Positions 32,160 through 33,913 of a DNA stretch of 33,913 nt are shown here, piece after piece. A model generated the notes under the pieces. The model made no database searches. It was not told the origin of the DNA and saw nothing but the letters and a program-made list of their open reading frames with translations. The stretch covers positions 1-33,913 of the forward strand of contig DJVR01000056.1 in assembly GCA_002441285.1 (NCBI GenBank), read 5' to 3'. The position numbers and the translations under genes were made by a program. Origin of the DNA: Candidatus Atribacteria bacterium UBA6251. GTDB taxonomy: Bacteria > Atribacterota > Phoenicimicrobiia > Phoenicimicrobiales > Phoenicimicrobiaceae. Position 1 is the stretch's first letter; every line of letters begins with the position of its first letter.

Positions 32160-32372
32160 GGAGAGCAATCACTAATTATTCCGAGTATTAAAAGCCTTAT
32201 AGTTATTACTGGTTGTGCTCATTCTGGAATAGATAAGATATTAAGTTTGGCAAATAAGTTAGATAAAATTTATGCATTGTTGGGAGGATTTCATGATTTT
32301 AAGGTGGTGTGGGCTATCAACTTTCTATATAATAAAGAAGTTAAAAATCTGAAATCTAAAAATATATGTAAA
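32160..32372 (+). pseudogene. Fragment of a metallo-beta-lactamase-fold protein
   Basis: Open frame 'GEQSLIIPSIKSLIVITGCA', then 'HSGIDKILSLANKLDKIYAL', then 'LGGFHDF', parallel to residues 180-240 of the intact MBL protein at 28696 ('EQSLIIHTEKGLIVITGCAH' and 'VMGGFHLG'). The metal-binding HxHxDH half and the C-terminus are missing. Confidence 0.6.
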
Positions 32373-32555
32373 TGATATAATGCTTGTCTGAGGAAAATAT
32401 ATTTCGAAGAAGGAAGATTAAATTCTAAGTGGATTATTGAATATTGTTGGGGAAATTATCAGCAATGTATAAGGAGAAAACTAAAAGAGAGAGGTCAATA
32501 TCATCCTGATTATATGCTTCCTGGTGGGACTATTGATGAAAAATTAAAGAAATAA
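32367..32555 (+). pseudogene. Small Cys-containing protein, probably disrupted
   Basis: In frame: 'CK', TGA at 32373-32375, then 'YNACLRKIYFEEGRL', 'WIIEYCWGNYQQCIRRKL' and 'YHPDYMLPGGTIDEKL', TAA at 32553-32555. The Cys spacing and the 'YHPDYMLPDG'-type ending resemble a small uncharacterised protein of anaerobes. The TGA may replace a Trp codon, and no start codon is found downstream of it, so it is likely dead. Confidence in the family is low. Confidence 0.4.
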
Positions 32556-32568
32556 GAGCAAGAGGAAT

Positions 32569-32946
32569 ATGTTATGTACTATATATGCAATAGCTGGATT
32601 AATATTATTAATTTCGTTTATTCTTTTTCCAGATGAAGTAATTTTAAATTATCTAGGGCATAGTAGTAAATCTATTAATATTTTTTTGTCTCTACTTTTT
32701 GGATCAATAATTATAAGGCCCGGCTTCGTCGCTTTTTCTTTATTTGGTTTTTTGTTAAGTAAAAGGGTCTCTTACCTGGTATTTCAACATTCACTATAAC
32801 TTTAATGTGGTAGGTAGAATAACATTTCCTATTGAAAAAAAATATTCTGGAGCAAAATTGACTATAATAAGAAATATAATCCATCGGATTTTTATAGCTA
32901 TTACCACTGCTAAAATGACTGATATCTTCTTTGGAGAGATTTTTTA
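32569..32946 (+). pseudogene. UPF0718/COG0701-like permease, first half, frameshifted
   Basis: 'MLCTIYAIAGLILLISFILF', then 'GSIIIRPGFVAFSLFGFLLS' in one frame to 32799; the next frame continues 'VGRITFPIEKKYSG' and 'LTIIRNIIHRIFIAITT' to 32946, matching the family pattern MVGxxTLPxExKYFG. One frameshift lies near 32790-32815, and about 50 residues expected between the first helix and 'PDEVILNYLG' are missing. Confidence 0.6.
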
Positions 32947-33465
32947 ATGAAAAGAAATATTAAAATTAAAATAGCCTATATATCAAGTTATATTTTTTTT
33001 AATTATTTCTTTTGTGTTTAGATTTAACCCTGGTAAAGAAATTGGTTATAATTCCCCCTCCTTTTTATATATAAGATATTTCCTTGTGCTGTTATATTGA
33101 TAGGTCTATTTGAAGTATGGATAAAGCGAGAAATAATTGAAAAATATTTAGGTGAAGAATTATGTATTAAAATTAAAGGGAATATAGGCTATGTTGCTTG
33201 CTGGAATTATAGCTGGAGGGTTAGTGGTAGCTTTTCCAGTTGCTTATTCTATGTATAATAAAGGAGCAAAACTCAGTGTTATTTTTACCTATATGGGAGC
33301 TGTTGCAATTTGTAGAGTCCCCATAACTATATTTGAAGCATCATTTATGGAAGTAAAATTCAGGATTAAAAATTATTAGTTTCTCTGCCTTTAGTTATTA
33401 TAGCCTCGATATTAGTAAGTAATTATCTAAGCAAGAGAAATTATAAGATTATAGAGAGGAAGTAA
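32947..33465 (+). pseudogene. UPF0718/COG0701-like permease, second half, frameshifted
   Basis: An ATG at 32947 starts 'MKRNIKIKIAYISSYI'; after shifts, 'IISFVFRFNPGKEIGYN', 'VILIGLFEVWIKREIIEKYL', 'MLLAGIIAGGLVVAFPVAYS', 'VIFTYMGAVAICRVPITIFE' and 'LVSLPLVIIASILVSNYLSK' follow in different frames up to the stop at 33465. These are the successive helices of the permease partner found next to the first half in many anaerobes. At least three frame changes. Confidence 0.62.
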
Positions 33466-33522
33466 ATTAGTTATTTGTAAGTATTCAGTTTTAAAAAATA
33501 TCAAGAAGAAAGGTAAATAAAA

Positions 33523-33913
33523 ATGAAAAAAATTTTAATTCAATTAAGTGATATAGCAGTTGCCTCTCCTGGTGTTCCTGTTTATCTAATTTCAACAATA
33601 AATAAAAGTGGGGTTAGAAATATTGCTCCTTACGGAATGGTAATGCCGGCTTCTTATAACCCACCTATTTATGTAGTAGGTTCAGATAAAGATAGAGATA
33701 CTTACCAAAATATTTTGGAAACAAATGAGTTTGTATTAAATATTCCCTCTACTTCGATGTTAGAAAAAATAAATCTTACCGGAGCAAAATTTCCTGCTGA
33801 GATAGATGAATTTAAAAAAGCAAATTTTACCCCGATTTCAGCTTTCCAAGTAAAACCACCTTTGATTGCAGAGTGTAAGTCTCATTTTGAGTGTAAATTA
33901 TTGAATATTTACG
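33523..33913 (+). CDS. Flavin reductase-like FMN-binding protein (3' partial)
   Basis: Open from the ATG at 33523 to the window edge (130 codons seen). 'MKKILIQLSDIAVASPGVPV' then 'YLISTINKSGVRNIAPYGMV' and 'SYNPPIYVVGSDKDRDTYQN' correspond to the flavin-reductase split-barrel family (flavoredoxin type), with the N-I-A-P motif near the FMN site. 'NEFVLNIPS' also fits. Usual length is about 190-200 aa, so a third is outside the window. The frame is intact as far as visible. AGAAAGG lies about 10 bases before the start. Confidence 0.8.
   Translation, partial: MKKILIQLSDIAVASPGVPVYLISTINKSGVRNIAPYGMVMPASYNPPIYVVGSDKDRDTYQNILETNEFVLNIPSTSMLEKINLTGAKFPAEIDEFKKANFTPISAFQVKPPLIAECKSHFECKLLNIY

Overview
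The window comes from a low-GC, apparently anaerobic bacterium. The evidence is mostly gene content: Lar nickel-cofactor genes, NifX-like and DUF5320 proteins, FmdB, archaeal-type phosphoglycerate mutase, RecD2, and a ROK regulator with a sugar ABC transporter. An uncultured lineage such as Atribacterota would fit, but this is a guess from gene flavour; there is no rRNA or marker tree here.

Layout. 0-0.8 kb: the end of a PAS/HD-GYP c-di-GMP phosphodiesterase. 0.9-4.7 kb: a cobalamin locus. A well-preserved B12 riboswitch and terminator on the minus strand precede btuF-btuC-btuD, all carrying frameshifts; the divergent cobO has an in-frame stop. 4.8-7.6 kb: tightly coupled larE-larB-larC, making the nickel-pincer cofactor, with no larA nearby. 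7.8-17.4 kb: intact housekeeping genes (DUF2007, YjbQ, recD2, apgM, comB, a class V aminotransferase, VanZ-like, HIT, M42 peptidase, an endonuclease III relative). 17.5-23.6 kb: TreT trehalose synthase, a ROK regulator and an alpha-glucoside/trehalose-type ABC importer (binding protein plus two permeases, no ATPase).

23.6-33.9 kb is a different landscape. It holds a dead IS200 transposase, a probable FeoB tail fragment, an intact Fur with its own Fur box, a 10TM metal-exporter-like protein, NifX-like proteins, an MBL-fold hydrolase, a methyltransferase, DUF5320, FmdB and a Gly/Tyr/Arg-rich small protein, interleaved with many broken genes (MFS transporter, methyltransferase, ferredoxin, MinD-like ATPase, second MBL, Cys-rich protein, two permease halves). 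The Fur promoter, the fur 5' end and the DUF5320 gene occur twice, so part of this region is an old duplication.

Three themes stand out. (1) Lesions cluster at the two ends in metal/B12 genes, while 18 consecutive genes in between are intact. (2) Several intergenic gaps contain short degenerate tandem arrays with a strict 8-bp or 7-bp period. (3) A Fur-linked set of DUF5320, NifX, MBL, FmdB and permease genes looks like an uncharacterised metal or Fe-S module with both living and dead copies. Reading-frame breaks could in part be assembly errors; this cannot be settled from the sequence alone.
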